From assembly GCF_003254525.1 (NCBI RefSeq), contig NZ_QFYS01000012.1, forward strand, positions 34,664-98,663: a stretch of DNA of 64,000 nt, read 5' to 3'. The translations under genes and the position numbers were made by a program. Positions 6,283 to 15,405 of this stretch are shown in pieces. The notes beneath the pieces were generated by a model. It searched no databases and was not told the DNA's origin. It worked only from the letters and a program-made list of their open reading frames with translations. Position 1 is the first letter of the stretch, and each line of letters opens with the position of its first letter. This DNA is from Phenylobacterium kunshanense. GTDB lineage: Bacteria > Pseudomonadota > Alphaproteobacteria > Caulobacterales > Caulobacteraceae.

Positions 6283-8685
6283 TCACGCCACTGCGGCGCC
6301 TGGCGCGGCGTCGCGGTCGACGGCGGCCTGCAGAGCTTCATAGAGCCGTTGCGCCTCGATCGGCTTGGCCACGAGGGCGTCCATGCCCGATTGGAGATAT
6401 TCCGCGATCTGGTGAGACATCGCGTTGGCCGTCAGCGCGACGATCGGCGTCCGCGCGCGCCCCTCGGAGCGCTCCCGCGCCCGGATCTGCGCCGTGGCGG
6501 TCGGTCCGTCCATGACCGGCATCTGGACATCCATGAGGATGACGTCCCAGGGCTCGCGTTCCCAGGCCGCCACAGCTTCACGCCCGTCGGCCACGATCAC
6601 CGGATCGATCCCGATCTGGGCCAGCAGCGTCTTCAGGACGAACTGGTTCATGGGATTGTCCTCCGCGGCCAACACGCGAACGGTGCGGGCCCTGCGCCCG
6701 GACCCCCGCGCGGCGCGGCTTGCCGGAACCGACCCGCGCGACGTCCGCGAGGCCTTCGGCAGCGGCAGCGAGGCCGTGAACGTCGACCCCATGCCCGGCG
6801 CGCTGGTGGCGCGGATCTCGCCGCCCATCAGCTCAGCCAACTCCCGGCAGATCGCGAGGCCCAGCCCCGTTCCGCCGAACCGGCGGGTCGTCGACGCGTC
6901 GGCCTGCTCGAACTTGCGGAACAGACCCGCAAGCTGCTCGGCCGACATGCCGATCCCGGAATCGAAGACGGTCAGCGACAGATCGCCCTTCTCGCGACCG
7001 ATGCGCACCTTCACGCCGCCCCGCTCGGTAAACTTCAAGGCGTTGGAGACCAGGTTCCACAGGATCTGGCGCACGCGCACCTGATCGCCCTCGTAAACGC
7101 CGCGGGCCGCGTGATCGACGCTCAGCTCGAAGTCCAGTCCCTTGGCCTCGGCGATCGCCTGGAAGGTGGCATGGACGGCCTTGGCCAGCGCGTCCACCTC
7201 GAAGGGCGCGGTCTCTAGCGTCAATTTGCCGGCTTCGATCTTGGAGAGGTCCAGGACGTCGTTAAGGATGGTCAGCAGGCTCTCGCCCGACTGCCGGATC
7301 ACCTCGATACGCTCCCGCTGCGCTTCGGTCAGATCACCGTCCGCCGCCAACGCCTGCGCCATGCCCAACACCCCGTTCAGGGGCGTGCGGATCTCGTGGC
7401 TCATGGTGGCCAGGAATGCGCTCTTGGCCCGGTTGGCGGCCTCCGCGTCCTCCTTCGCCTGCACCATGGCGCGCTCGGCGGCCTTCTCCCGGGTGATGTT
7501 CCGCAGCGCGCCGACGAGCCGGACGGGCTTGTTCTCCTCGTCGAGGATCAGCTTCGTGGCCGCGGCGACCCAGACTTCCTCGCCGTCGGTGCGAGCGACC
7601 CGGTACTGAGGCCGGTAGGGCTCCCCGCCCTCGCGGTGGCGGCGCCACATCTCGAGCACCCAATCGCGGTCGCGCGGATCGACAGTGCTCCAGATGTCCT
7701 GCTCGAGGTCCTGGTAGGTCCTGGGGGGATCGAAGAAGGCCTCGGCGGAGCCGACCCTGAACAGCTCGCGACGAGCATAGTCCATCTCGAAGACGTGCAG
7801 TTCGGCGAGCTGGAGCGCCACCTTCAGGCGGTCTTCAGAGCGCTCGGAGGACTCCAGCGCCTCGACGTGCTGGGTGATGTCGTACCAGGTGATGATCAGT
7901 CCGGCGACGGCGCCATCCTTGTCGCGCCAGGGGCCGATCTGGACCCGCGCCCACTGGACGCCGCCGTCCGGCCGCGGAAGCTGCACCCGCTCGATGTTGT
8001 AGTCCTGGCCGGTCATGCAGTGTGCAAGGCCGCCCCGCCAGCGCTCGAACAGGTCGGGGCGGAGGTCGAAGATGTTGCGGCCGACGATCTCCTCGCCCTG
8101 CAGCCCGCGGGCTTCGATCCAGGGTGGGCTGGCGTAGAGAAGGCGGAATTCCTGATCCAGCAGCACCATCGCCACCGGCATCGCGCCCACGATCGCGGAC
8201 ACGGCCTCCTCGTAGCCGGCACGGGCCTGGCTGGCCCTGACCCGGGTCCACTCGTCGGCGACGAAGTCGGCCAGATCCTGCAGGTCGCGCAGCAGTTGAT
8301 CGTCGCGCCGCCGCGGCTCCAGCCCCGCGACCCACAGCGCGCCGGGCGTCGTCCCATCGTCGAGCCGGATCGGCGCGCCGGCGAAGAACTGGACACCCTG
8401 CACGGTGACTTCCGGCTCGCCGCGGAAGATCCGATCCTCGCGAGCGTCTTCCACCCAGATGGCCTCGCCCCGGCGGATCACCTCGTTGACGCCGGCGCCC
8501 CGGCTGATGATCGCGATAGGCTGAGGCCGACTGCGCCAGTAGCCGTCTTCAGTGACGAGAGTGACCTGGGCCATGATCCGGCCGAACAGCGCGCGGGCCA
8601 GGCGGGTCGCCCGGTCGAAGACCGCCCGGGAGCTCTCTAGGCCCGGCGGCATGGCGGCTGCGTCTCCCGTCGGTTGGCGCGTCAT
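6283..8685 (-). CDS. Hybrid sensor histidine kinase (GAF-PAS-PAS-HK-REC)
   Basis: An 800-residue protein without obvious membrane segments, so probably cytoplasmic. Order: GAF domain (~20-170), two PAS domains (~180-295 and ~300-415), a HisKA dimerisation helix with the phospho-accepting H430 (MSHEIRTPLNG), an HATPase domain with N box, GIG and GGTGLGL motifs, and a C-terminal receiver with D719 (LMDVQMPVMDG). The sensor half suggests a soluble or redox cue. The ATG at 8685 starts 71 bp after the trmH-like gene; extending further upstream would run into that gene. No response regulator or phosphotransfer protein is next to it, so its output must lie elsewhere. Confidence 0.92.
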   Translation of the reverse strand: MTRQPTGDAAAMPPGLESSRAVFDRATRLARALFGRIMAQVTLVTEDGYWRSRPQPIAIISRGAGVNEVIRRGEAIWVEDAREDRIFRGEPEVTVQGVQFFAGAPIRLDDGTTPGALWVAGLEPRRRDDQLLRDLQDLADFVADEWTRVRASQARAGYEEAVSAIVGAMPVAMVLLDQEFRLLYASPPWIEARGLQGEEIVGRNIFDLRPDLFERWRGGLAHCMTGQDYNIERVQLPRPDGGVQWARVQIGPWRDKDGAVAGLIITWYDITQHVEALESSERSEDRLKVALQLAELHVFEMDYARRELFRVGSAEAFFDPPRTYQDLEQDIWSTVDPRDRDWVLEMWRRHREGGEPYRPQYRVARTDGEEVWVAAATKLILDEENKPVRLVGALRNITREKAAERAMVQAKEDAEAANRAKSAFLATMSHEIRTPLNGVLGMAQALAADGDLTEAQRERIEVIRQSGESLLTILNDVLDLSKIEAGKLTLETAPFEVDALAKAVHATFQAIAEAKGLDFELSVDHAARGVYEGDQVRVRQILWNLVSNALKFTERGGVKVRIGREKGDLSLTVFDSGIGMSAEQLAGLFRKFEQADASTTRRFGGTGLGLAICRELAELMGGEIRATSAPGMGSTFTASLPLPKASRTSRGSVPASRAARGSGRRARTVRVLAAEDNPMNQFVLKTLLAQIGIDPVIVADGREAVAAWEREPWDVILMDVQMPVMDGPTATAQIRARERSEGRARTPIVALTANAMSHQIAEYLQSGMDALVAKPIEAQRLYEALQAAVDRDAAPGAAVA

Positions 8686-8755
8686 CGGCCTGTTCCGGTG
8701 CGCGATGGCGCACCTCCCCCGCCGACGTTGTCGCCCGCAACCTGTTAAGCGGGCC

Positions 8756-9658
8756 TTAGCCGCCCACGCGCGCGAGGCGATGCAGAACGATGCCGCTGGT
8801 CGTCGCCACGTTGAGAGAGTCGAATCCACCCGACATCTCAATGCGTACGCCCCGGATTCGGCCCAGCACCTCCGCGGGCAAACCCGGCCCCTCGGCGCCG
8901 AACAGGGCGGCGGTCCGGCGGCGCGATGGGAATTCGTCCAGCGGGGTCTCGCCCCTTGGCGAGAGCGCCATGACATCGAAGCCGGCGCCCTGCAGAAGAT
9001 CGACCATCTCCAGTGCAGACCCCGCACGCGCGAACGGGACGGACAGGACGCCCCCTACGCTGACCCGGATCGCCTTCCGGTAGAGCGGATCGCAGCAGGT
9101 GTCATCGAGCAGGATCGCATCGACGCCAAAGGCCGCGGCGTTGCGGAAGATCCCGCCCATGTTGTCGTGGTTGGCGATCCCGACCAGTCCGACCACAAGC
9201 GCCCGATCGGGCGCCTGGGCCAGCAGGTCCTCGGCGATGGGCGTCGGCCGCCGCCCCACCGCGAGGATGCCGCGATGGATCGGAAATCCGACCACCCTGT
9301 CCATCACGGCCTGGGTCGCGGCGTACACGGGCGTTCCCGGCGCCAACGGGGCGAGCACCTCGGCCAGGGCCTCCACCCGGTGTTCCGCGACCAGTACGGA
9401 GGCCAGACGCTCGGGCATCGACCGGGTCGCCTTCTCCAGGACGACCCGCCCCTCGACGATGAACAATCCGTCCCGGCCGACGAGGTCACGTTCCCGGACG
9501 GCCCGATAGGGTTCGAGCCTCGGGTCGTCCGGGTCGTCGATGCGCTGGACTACCAGATCTTCACCCGGTCGCTCGGCGCCAGATAGAGCTTCTGCCCCTC
9601 CTTGACCTCGAACGCCGGATACCAGGCGTCGAGGTTGCGGACGGTGACGGCCCGCCAC
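8756..9658 (-). CDS. TrmH/SpoU-family RNA 2'-O-methyltransferase
   Basis: A SPOUT-fold methyltransferase acting on tRNA or rRNA. It has an N-terminal substrate-binding region (RDGLFIVEGRVVLEKA) and the catalytic domain with motifs LVGIANHDNMGGIFRNAAAFG, LFGAEGPGL and the knot-forming SLNVATTSGIVLHRLA at the C-terminus. The start is uncertain. The only canonical in-frame start is GTG at 9658, deep inside the upstream peptidase gene. Recognisable homology begins near VVQRIDDPDDPRL, next to the peptidase stop, so initiation at a CTG near 9556 is possible. Expression is probably coupled to the peptidase gene. Confidence 0.85.
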   Translation of the reverse strand: MAGRHRPQPRRLVSGVRGQGGAEALSGAERPGEDLVVQRIDDPDDPRLEPYRAVRERDLVGRDGLFIVEGRVVLEKATRSMPERLASVLVAEHRVEALAEVLAPLAPGTPVYAATQAVMDRVVGFPIHRGILAVGRRPTPIAEDLLAQAPDRALVVGLVGIANHDNMGGIFRNAAAFGVDAILLDDTCCDPLYRKAIRVSVGGVLSVPFARAGSALEMVDLLQGAGFDVMALSPRGETPLDEFPSRRRTAALFGAEGPGLPAEVLGRIRGVRIEMSGGFDSLNVATTSGIVLHRLARVGG

Positions 9659-11670
9659 GGCCCCGGCGAATGCACGCCCGTCACGATCTGCCGGCGCAAC
9701 GCGGCCTCGCGGAACTTGCTCCGGTAGTTCTGGGCCCAGCCGAGGAAGAACCTCTGATCCGCCGACAGCCCACCCAGCACCGGCGCCGGCGCGCCCTTCA
9801 GAGACAGGTGGTAGGCGTCGTAGGCGGCGGCCAGGCCAGCCACATCGGCGATGTTCTCGCCCAGCACCTGCTGGCCGTTGAAGTGGAGCCCGGGCAGCGG
9901 CTCATAGGCGCTGTACTGGTCGGCCAGCTTCTTGGTCTCGGCCTTGAAGCGCGCCAGGTCCTCCGGACGCCACCAGTTGCGCAGGTTCCCGTCGGCGTCG
10001 AACTGGGCCCCCAGGTCGTCGAAGCCGTGGCTCACCTCGTGACCGATCACCCCGCCGATCGCGCCATAGTTCACAGCTGCGTCCGCGTTCGGGTCGAAGA
10101 ACGTCGGCTCCAGGATGGCCGCGGGGAAGATGATCGAGTTCTGGCTGGGGGCGAACAGGGCGTTCACGGTCTGGGGCGTCATGAACCACTCCTTGCGGTC
10201 CACCGGCTTGCCCAGCTTGGCGACGTTGCGGCGGTATTCGAACAGAGAAGCGCGGCGCCAGTTGCCGTAGGCGTCGCCGGGCGCGATCTCCAGGCCGGAG
10301 TAGTCACGCCAGGCGTCGGGATAGCCGACATAGACCCGGAAGTTGGCCAGCTTCTTCCTGGCCTCGGCCTTGGTCTCCGGGGTCATCCACTCGAGCTTGT
10401 CGATGCGCTGACCGAAGGCGGTCAGGACGTTCTTCGCCATCTCCTCGGCCTGCGCCTTGTATTCGGGCGGGAAGTGGCGCTGGACGTACTGCTTGCCGAT
10501 GGCCTCACCCAGGGCGGCGGACGTGAAATCCACGCCCCGCTTCCAGCGGTCGCGCTGCTGCGGCGTTCCGTTCAGAACCTGGCCGTTGAAGGCGAAGTGC
10601 TCGTCCACGAACGCCTTCGACAGGAAGGGCGCGCCGCGCTCCACGGCGTGGAAGGCGAGGTAGTCGCGCCACGCCTGCAGCGGCTGACTGGCGGTGAGTT
10701 TCGACATGCCCGCGATGGCCGGAGCCTGCCAGGCGCCGAACCTCGACTGGTCCGCAAGGCCGGCGCCCGCGAGGAAGGCGTCCCAGTCCAATCCCGGCGC
10801 CTTCTTGGCCAGTTCCGCGCGGGTCCACACGGTGTTGGACTTCGACACGTCCGAACTCTCGTCCACGGACACATGAGTGCGGGCGATGGCGGTCTCCAGG
10901 GCCACGACGCGCCCCGCCGCCGCCTCGGGGTCGGGATAGCCGGCCAGCTTCAGCATCGCCGCCACGTGCGCCTGGTACTTGCCGCGCACCTCCACGAAAC
11001 GGGCGCTGTCGGCGAGATAGTACTCGCGATCGGGCAGGCCCAGGCCGCCCTGCATCAGGTAGGCGCGGTACTTGGTGGTGTCGTCCAGGTCTTCCGCGAC
11101 CCAGAGACCGAACGGCCGCTCGGTGTAGAAGTTGGTCGCGTTCAGGGCGTCGGTGTCGGCCCGGATCGTCGCGCCCAGGATGCGAGACAGGTCCTGGCGG
11201 GTCCTGATCGCGCCGATCGCGTCGAGCTCGGGCTTCAGGGGCGCAGCGCCCAGTTGCTCGATCCGCGCCTCGTCCATGAAGCTGGAGAAGTAGTCGCCGA
11301 TCTTGCGCGCCTCCGATCCCGCCGGAGCCTCGGCGTTCGCCGGATCCTCGATGATGGTCCGGGTCCGGGCGGCGGCCTTCTCGGCGATGATCGCAAAGCT
11401 CGTGAGGTTCGAGCGGTCGGCGGGGATCTCGGTGCGGTCCACCCACTTGCCGACCGCGTGCCGGAAGAAGTCGTCGCCCGCCACCACGCCGGTGTCCATG
11501 CCCGACACGTCGAAGCCGAACTCGCCGACCTGCGCCTTGGGGCGCTGCGGCGCCGCGGGCGGCGGCGCCTCGGCCATCGCCGCGGGCGGCGGCGGCGCGG
11601 CCGGCGTGGCGCAGGCGGAGACGAGGACGGCGGCCGATGCAGCGGCGAGCCAGGCGGAACGGACGGTCAT
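9550..11670 (-). CDS. M13-family (neprilysin-like) zinc metallopeptidase, lipoprotein
   Basis: A 706-residue exported oligopeptidase. The signal peptide ends in a lipobox VSAC with C20, then a Pro/Ala-rich linker, so it is probably anchored in the envelope. The large N-terminal M13_N domain is followed by the catalytic domain with HEVSH at 544-548 (zinc ligands and catalytic Glu), GENIADVAGL supplying the third ligand glutamate and an aspartate, and NALFAPSQNSIIFPAAI equivalent to the family's substrate-binding NAFY segment. The end DRVKIW retains the C-terminal Trp of the family. It degrades short peptides in the periplasm. It overlaps the downstream methyltransferase. Confidence 0.95.
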   Translation of the reverse strand: MTVRSAWLAAASAAVLVSACATPAAPPPPAAMAEAPPPAAPQRPKAQVGEFGFDVSGMDTGVVAGDDFFRHAVGKWVDRTEIPADRSNLTSFAIIAEKAAARTRTIIEDPANAEAPAGSEARKIGDYFSSFMDEARIEQLGAAPLKPELDAIGAIRTRQDLSRILGATIRADTDALNATNFYTERPFGLWVAEDLDDTTKYRAYLMQGGLGLPDREYYLADSARFVEVRGKYQAHVAAMLKLAGYPDPEAAAGRVVALETAIARTHVSVDESSDVSKSNTVWTRAELAKKAPGLDWDAFLAGAGLADQSRFGAWQAPAIAGMSKLTASQPLQAWRDYLAFHAVERGAPFLSKAFVDEHFAFNGQVLNGTPQQRDRWKRGVDFTSAALGEAIGKQYVQRHFPPEYKAQAEEMAKNVLTAFGQRIDKLEWMTPETKAEARKKLANFRVYVGYPDAWRDYSGLEIAPGDAYGNWRRASLFEYRRNVAKLGKPVDRKEWFMTPQTVNALFAPSQNSIIFPAAILEPTFFDPNADAAVNYGAIGGVIGHEVSHGFDDLGAQFDADGNLRNWWRPEDLARFKAETKKLADQYSAYEPLPGLHFNGQQVLGENIADVAGLAAAYDAYHLSLKGAPAPVLGGLSADQRFFLGWAQNYRSKFREAALRRQIVTGVHSPGPWRAVTVRNLDAWYPAFEVKEGQKLYLAPSDRVKIW

Positions 11671-11782
11671 GCGGAAAAGGACTCCCTCGGCGCGGGCCAG
11701 CCGCCCGCGCGTGCTTTGGGCTCTCTTACACCGGGCGTCACATCCCGCGCGCGTTACGGCTTTGTCATCCGCCGGAGCGTCA

Positions 11783-12601
11783 TCACCGCTCCGTCACGCT
11801 TTCCCGGATGCGGACGATCAGCGACTGGCTGGCCGTGGCCATGAGTTCTCCGTCCTGGGCGAACAGGTACATCGCGCCATGGGCGAAGCCGCCGTGCACG
11901 CCGGTCATCCGGATGTCGCAGAGCACCCACTCCGTCGGCACGATCCGCCGGATGCGCAAGGTGTTGTCCAGGCTGTTGCCGCCCGCGTGCTTGCCCAGCG
12001 CCGCGCCGAGGCCTGACGGCACGAAGTCCGCCATGATCGCCAGCATCGGGGCGTCGATCGGGAAGCCCTCCCTGGGACGAACCCAGAGCAACGAGCGGCC
12101 ATCGGCCTGGGGATGGCCAAGCCGGTCGCTGCCGTAGCGCCCGCGGGCGACCCGCACCTCGATCCGGCTGTGCAGCCCCTCCTCCGACCCACGCCAGTGG
12201 TCCGCGACCTCGCAGTCCTCCGGCGGCGGCGCCTCGGGCATCTCCAGCCACTGTTGCGACAGGTCGCTCGGTCGCGCCCCGAGCGCGGCGTTGACCGTCA
12301 GGATCTCCTTGTCGTCGACATGGCCGACCACCCGCGCCTGGGTGTTGTACTTGCCCTCGGCCGGCGTCCAGACGTCGAGGTCGACGATGCTCGGCGGGCG
12401 GGCATAGGAGAGGTACTGGGCCGTCGCCCAGATGAGCGGCCGCCCGCAGGTTCGCTCCATCGCCGCGACCGCCGAGGCCAGGCCGACGCCGCCGAACATG
12501 AACACGTTGCCGGGCGGGCCGACGCAGACCGATGGATCCAGCTGCAGATACCAGCGATGCGGATTGTGGGTCGGGCGCAGGTCGAAGAAGAGCTTGTCCA
12601 T
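11783..12601 (-). CDS. Acyl-CoA thioesterase family protein (double hotdog, TesB-like)
   Basis: A 272-residue protein with two hotdog halves, as in TesB/acyl-CoA thioesterase II and related hydrolases. Features seen are FMFGGVGLASAVAAMERTCGRPLIWATAQYLSYA in the first half and the second-half HGGFAHGAMYLFAQDGELMATASQS, typical of these thioesterases. It probably hydrolyses acyl-CoA esters in the cytoplasm. The ATG at 12601 (MDKLFFDLRPTHNPHRW) is chosen because family similarity begins there; an in-frame start at 12676 adds 25 poorly conserved residues. It is 112 bp downstream-facing from the peptidase start. Confidence 0.8.
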   Translation of the reverse strand: MDKLFFDLRPTHNPHRWYLQLDPSVCVGPPGNVFMFGGVGLASAVAAMERTCGRPLIWATAQYLSYARPPSIVDLDVWTPAEGKYNTQARVVGHVDDKEILTVNAALGARPSDLSQQWLEMPEAPPPEDCEVADHWRGSEEGLHSRIEVRVARGRYGSDRLGHPQADGRSLLWVRPREGFPIDAPMLAIMADFVPSGLGAALGKHAGGNSLDNTLRIRRIVPTEWVLCDIRMTGVHGGFAHGAMYLFAQDGELMATASQSLIVRIRESVTER

Positions 12602-12751
12602 GGCCTGCGTTGTGGGGCCGTCGCCCGCCCCGATGCAAGACCGCGAAAGATTGCGCTGCGACGATATGCGCGCCATGCGCGAATTCGGACACCAGCCTTA
12701 AACCACGAACCTTAAGCCTGAAGTGACGCGCCCCGGTTAGGGTGGTCCTCA

Positions 12752-13159
12752 ATGATGATCGGCCATCACATTCCGGCTCCGAACGCGGTGGCTCTGCCCC
12801 GTTCGCTTTACGTCCCGCTGGGCGCGGCGATGGGCGTCGCCGTGCTGGTCCTTTCGCTGACCCCGATCGCACAGCCGTTCATGGTGCGGCTCCTGATCTT
12901 CTACGCGGCGACCACCGCAGCCTACGTCCTGATGCCCTTCGCCCGGCGTGGCGACATCCCGCTGGTGGCGGCCTGGGTGGTCCTGCTGGCCGAGCTTGCC
13001 CCATGCATCGGCGGCCAGCTTATCTCACCGGCGAAGGTGGCCGCCGATGTGCTGGGCGTCCTGATGGCCGCGGGCCCGATCTATGTGGCGCGCCTGCGTC
13101 AGGTGCAGCAGGGCGACATCCGCCAAGGCGGACGCCGCGCCTCCGAGCTGAAGGTCTAG
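12752..13159 (+). CDS. Small hypothetical membrane protein
   Basis: A 135-residue protein with four predicted transmembrane segments (about residues 19-38, 46-65, 70-90 and 95-116) and a basic C-terminal tail. ATGATG at 12752 gives two possible starts one codon apart. No domain is recognised. It diverges from the thioesterase gene and its stop overlaps the convergent SDR stop in the 4-bp palindrome CTAG (13156-13159). Confidence 0.6.
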   Translation: MMIGHHIPAPNAVALPRSLYVPLGAAMGVAVLVLSLTPIAQPFMVRLLIFYAATTAAYVLMPFARRGDIPLVAAWVVLLAELAPCIGGQLISPAKVAADVLGVLMAAGPIYVARLRQVQQGDIRQGGRRASELKV

Positions 13160-13926
13160 AAGTTGGCTCGGCGCGACAGGGCGCCGTCGACCACCATGTT
13201 GATCCCGGTCGTGAAGGCCGACCGCGGGCTGGCCAGGAACACGGTCGCGGCCGCGATCTCCTCCGGCGTGGCCATGCGGCCGGTCGGGTTGCGCTGGATC
13301 ATCTGGTCGAAGAAGCCGGGCATGCCCCGCTTCACCTGACCCCAGACGCCATCCTCGAAGAACACCGTCCCCGGCGAGACCACGTTGCAGCGCACCTTCT
13401 TCGGCGCGTACTGCCGGGCCACCCCCTTGGCGAAGTGGATCTGCGCCGCCTTCATGGCGCCATAGGAGCTGGGATTGTCGGCCTCCGCCGCCGAGATCGA
13501 GGAGGTGATGACCATGCAGGCGTCGCCCCGGGATTCCGCGGCCTTCTCCAGGAACGGCAGGGCGGCCTCCAGCGTCCGGACCGCACCCAGGATGTCGATG
13601 TCGAACATCGCCTTCCAGGCGTCCTCGCCGTTGCCCTGCACGAGGGCGCTCGCGTTGGAGACCAGCACGTCGATGCCGCCCAGCGTCTCCCCGGCCTTCA
13701 CGACGAACGCCTTCAGCCCTGCGCCGTCGGCGATGTCCACCGCCTCGCCGTAGGCCTTCACGCCCCTGGCCTGCAGGGCCTTCACCGCTTCGGCCACCTG
13801 CTCGGCGTTCCGGGCGCAGATGGCGACGTTGGCGCCTTCGTCGGCGAAGGCCTCGGCGATCGCCCGTCCGATCCCGCGCGTGGCGCCCGTGATCACCGCG
13901 GTCTTGCCCTTGAGCTGCAGGTCCAT
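13156..13926 (-). CDS. Short-chain dehydrogenase/reductase (SDR)
   Basis: A 256-residue classical SDR. It has the cofactor motif TGATRGIG (residues 14-21), a VSNAS version of the NNAG motif, catalytic serine in ITSSIS and the Tyr-x-x-x-Lys pair in YGAMK. The C-terminal [10 protein letters not shown] is typical. It oxidises or reduces a hydroxyl/keto group with NAD(P)(H). It lies 43 bp downstream of the malonyl-CoA synthetase-like gene on the same strand, so the two may be an operon. Substrate unknown. Confidence 0.9.
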   Translation of the reverse strand: MDLQLKGKTAVITGATRGIGRAIAEAFADEGANVAICARNAEQVAEAVKALQARGVKAYGEAVDIADGAGLKAFVVKAGETLGGIDVLVSNASALVQGNGEDAWKAMFDIDILGAVRTLEAALPFLEKAAESRGDACMVITSSISAAEADNPSSYGAMKAAQIHFAKGVARQYAPKKVRCNVVSPGTVFFEDGVWGQVKRGMPGFFDQMIQRNPTGRMATPEEIAAATVFLASPRSAFTTGINMVVDGALSRRANF

Positions 13927-13969
13927 GCCATCCTCCCGGTTCTGCTGGGCGGCGAACCTGCACGAGCCG

Positions 13970-15376
13970 TCAGCGCTTGAACAGGTCCGCGAAACGATCC
14001 CGCAGCAGGTTCTTCTGCACCTTGCCCATGGCGTTGCGCGGCAGCTCGTCCACGAACACCACCCGCTTCGGCGCCTTGTAGGCCGCGAGCTGGCGGCGAG
14101 CCTCGGCGATAAGCGTCGCCTCGTCGCCCTGGCCCATAACCACCGCCACGACGCCTTCGCCGAAGTCGGGGTGGGAGACGCCGATCACGGCGCTCTCCGT
14201 CACGCCCGGAAGCTCGTCGAGCACCAGCTCGACCTCCTTGGGATAGACGTTGTAGCCGCCCGAGATGATCAGGTCCTTGGCCCTGCCCGAGATCCACACA
14301 CGTCCGTCGGGATCGCGGCGCCCCACGTCGCCCGTGATGAAATAGCCGTCCGAGGTGAACTCCTCCGCGGTCTTTTCGGGCATGCGCCAGTAGCCGGAGA
14401 AGACGCTGGGGCCGCGAATCTGGATGATGCCCGTCTCCTCGCCGCCGCCGATCCGCAGGTCCACGCCGGGCAGCGGGAAGCCGACGGAACCGGCGATCCG
14501 CTCACCGTGAAGCGGATTGGTCGTGATGATCACCGCTTCGCTCATGCCGTAGCGCTCCAGGATCCGCTGGCCGGTGCGCGCCTCGAACTCTTCAAAGGTC
14601 GAAGGCAGCAGCGGCGCCGAACCCGATATGAACAGGCGCACGCCCGCCGACGCCTCACGCGTGAAGGCGGGGTTCGACAGCAGGCGCGTGTAGAAGGTCG
14701 GCACCCCCATCATCACGGTTGACCGCTTCAGTCCCGCCAGCACCTCCGCGTCGCTGAATTTCGGCAGCCACACCATCGGCGCGCCGCTGAGCAGCGCGCA
14801 GTGCAGCGCCACGAACAGGCCGTGGACGTGGAAGATCGGCAGGGCGTGCAGCAGCACGTCCTCCGACGTGAACCCCCACGCGGCATGCAGAGCCAGGGCG
14901 TTGTCGGCGAGGTTCCCATGGCTGAGCATCGCGCCCTTGGAACGCCCGGTGGTCCCCGACGTGTAGATCAGTGACGCAAGGTCCCCCGCATCCCGTGGCG
15001 TCGTATCGGCAATCGCCGGATGACGGCGCGCCTCGGCCACCCAGGCGGGCGGGTCGGTTACGAACACCTTCGGTTCGGCGTCGCCCAGGAAATAGTCCAC
15101 CTCGGCGGGGGTGTAGGCGCTGTTGAGCGGCACGAACACCGCGCCCGCCTTGAGCACGCCGAGATAGATCATGATGACCTCGGCGCTCTTCTCGGCCTGA
15201 AGCGCCACGCGATCGCCGATCTGTACGCCCTCGGCGCGGAGCCGGCCGGCGACATGGGCCGCGCCCGCCTCCAGCGCGCCATAGCTGATGGCCGAGCCGT
15301 CGTTCAGCAGGAAGCAGGGCTTCGAACGGTCGTCGGGAAACCGGCTGGCGAGAAGGTCGTACAGATTGGCGGACAT
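13970..15376 (-). CDS. Acyl-CoA synthetase, malonyl-CoA synthetase (MatB)-like
   Basis: A 468-residue AMP-forming ligase. The phosphate-binding loop LIYTSGTTGRSKGAMLSH, the YGMSE adenine-pocket motif, TGDVG and the C-terminal catalytic lysine in RNAMGKVQKN are all present. HALPIFHVHGLFVALHCAL is the segment seen in malonyl-CoA synthetases, which make malonyl-CoA from malonate, CoA and ATP; a methylmalonyl or other short dicarboxylate is also possible. It is slightly shorter than the ~500-residue average. It is divergent from an amidase, with which it may share a 29-bp promoter region. Confidence 0.85.
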   Translation of the reverse strand: MSANLYDLLASRFPDDRSKPCFLLNDGSAISYGALEAGAAHVAGRLRAEGVQIGDRVALQAEKSAEVIMIYLGVLKAGAVFVPLNSAYTPAEVDYFLGDAEPKVFVTDPPAWVAEARRHPAIADTTPRDAGDLASLIYTSGTTGRSKGAMLSHGNLADNALALHAAWGFTSEDVLLHALPIFHVHGLFVALHCALLSGAPMVWLPKFSDAEVLAGLKRSTVMMGVPTFYTRLLSNPAFTREASAGVRLFISGSAPLLPSTFEEFEARTGQRILERYGMSEAVIITTNPLHGERIAGSVGFPLPGVDLRIGGGEETGIIQIRGPSVFSGYWRMPEKTAEEFTSDGYFITGDVGRRDPDGRVWISGRAKDLIISGGYNVYPKEVELVLDELPGVTESAVIGVSHPDFGEGVVAVVMGQGDEATLIAEARRQLAAYKAPKRVVFVDELPRNAMGKVQKNLLRDRFADLFKR

Positions 15377-15405
15377 GACCCTTCCCTAGCCGATTTTCCG
15401 CGGCA

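Noticed and set aside
9670..11844. A 724-codon plus-strand frame
   Set aside because: Antisense to the M13 peptidase, whose zinc motif, lipobox and length are convincing.
12697..12714. TTAA-N10-TTAA as a CtrA box
   Set aside because: CtrA sites have TTAA-N7-TTAA; the spacing is wrong and flanking bases do not match.
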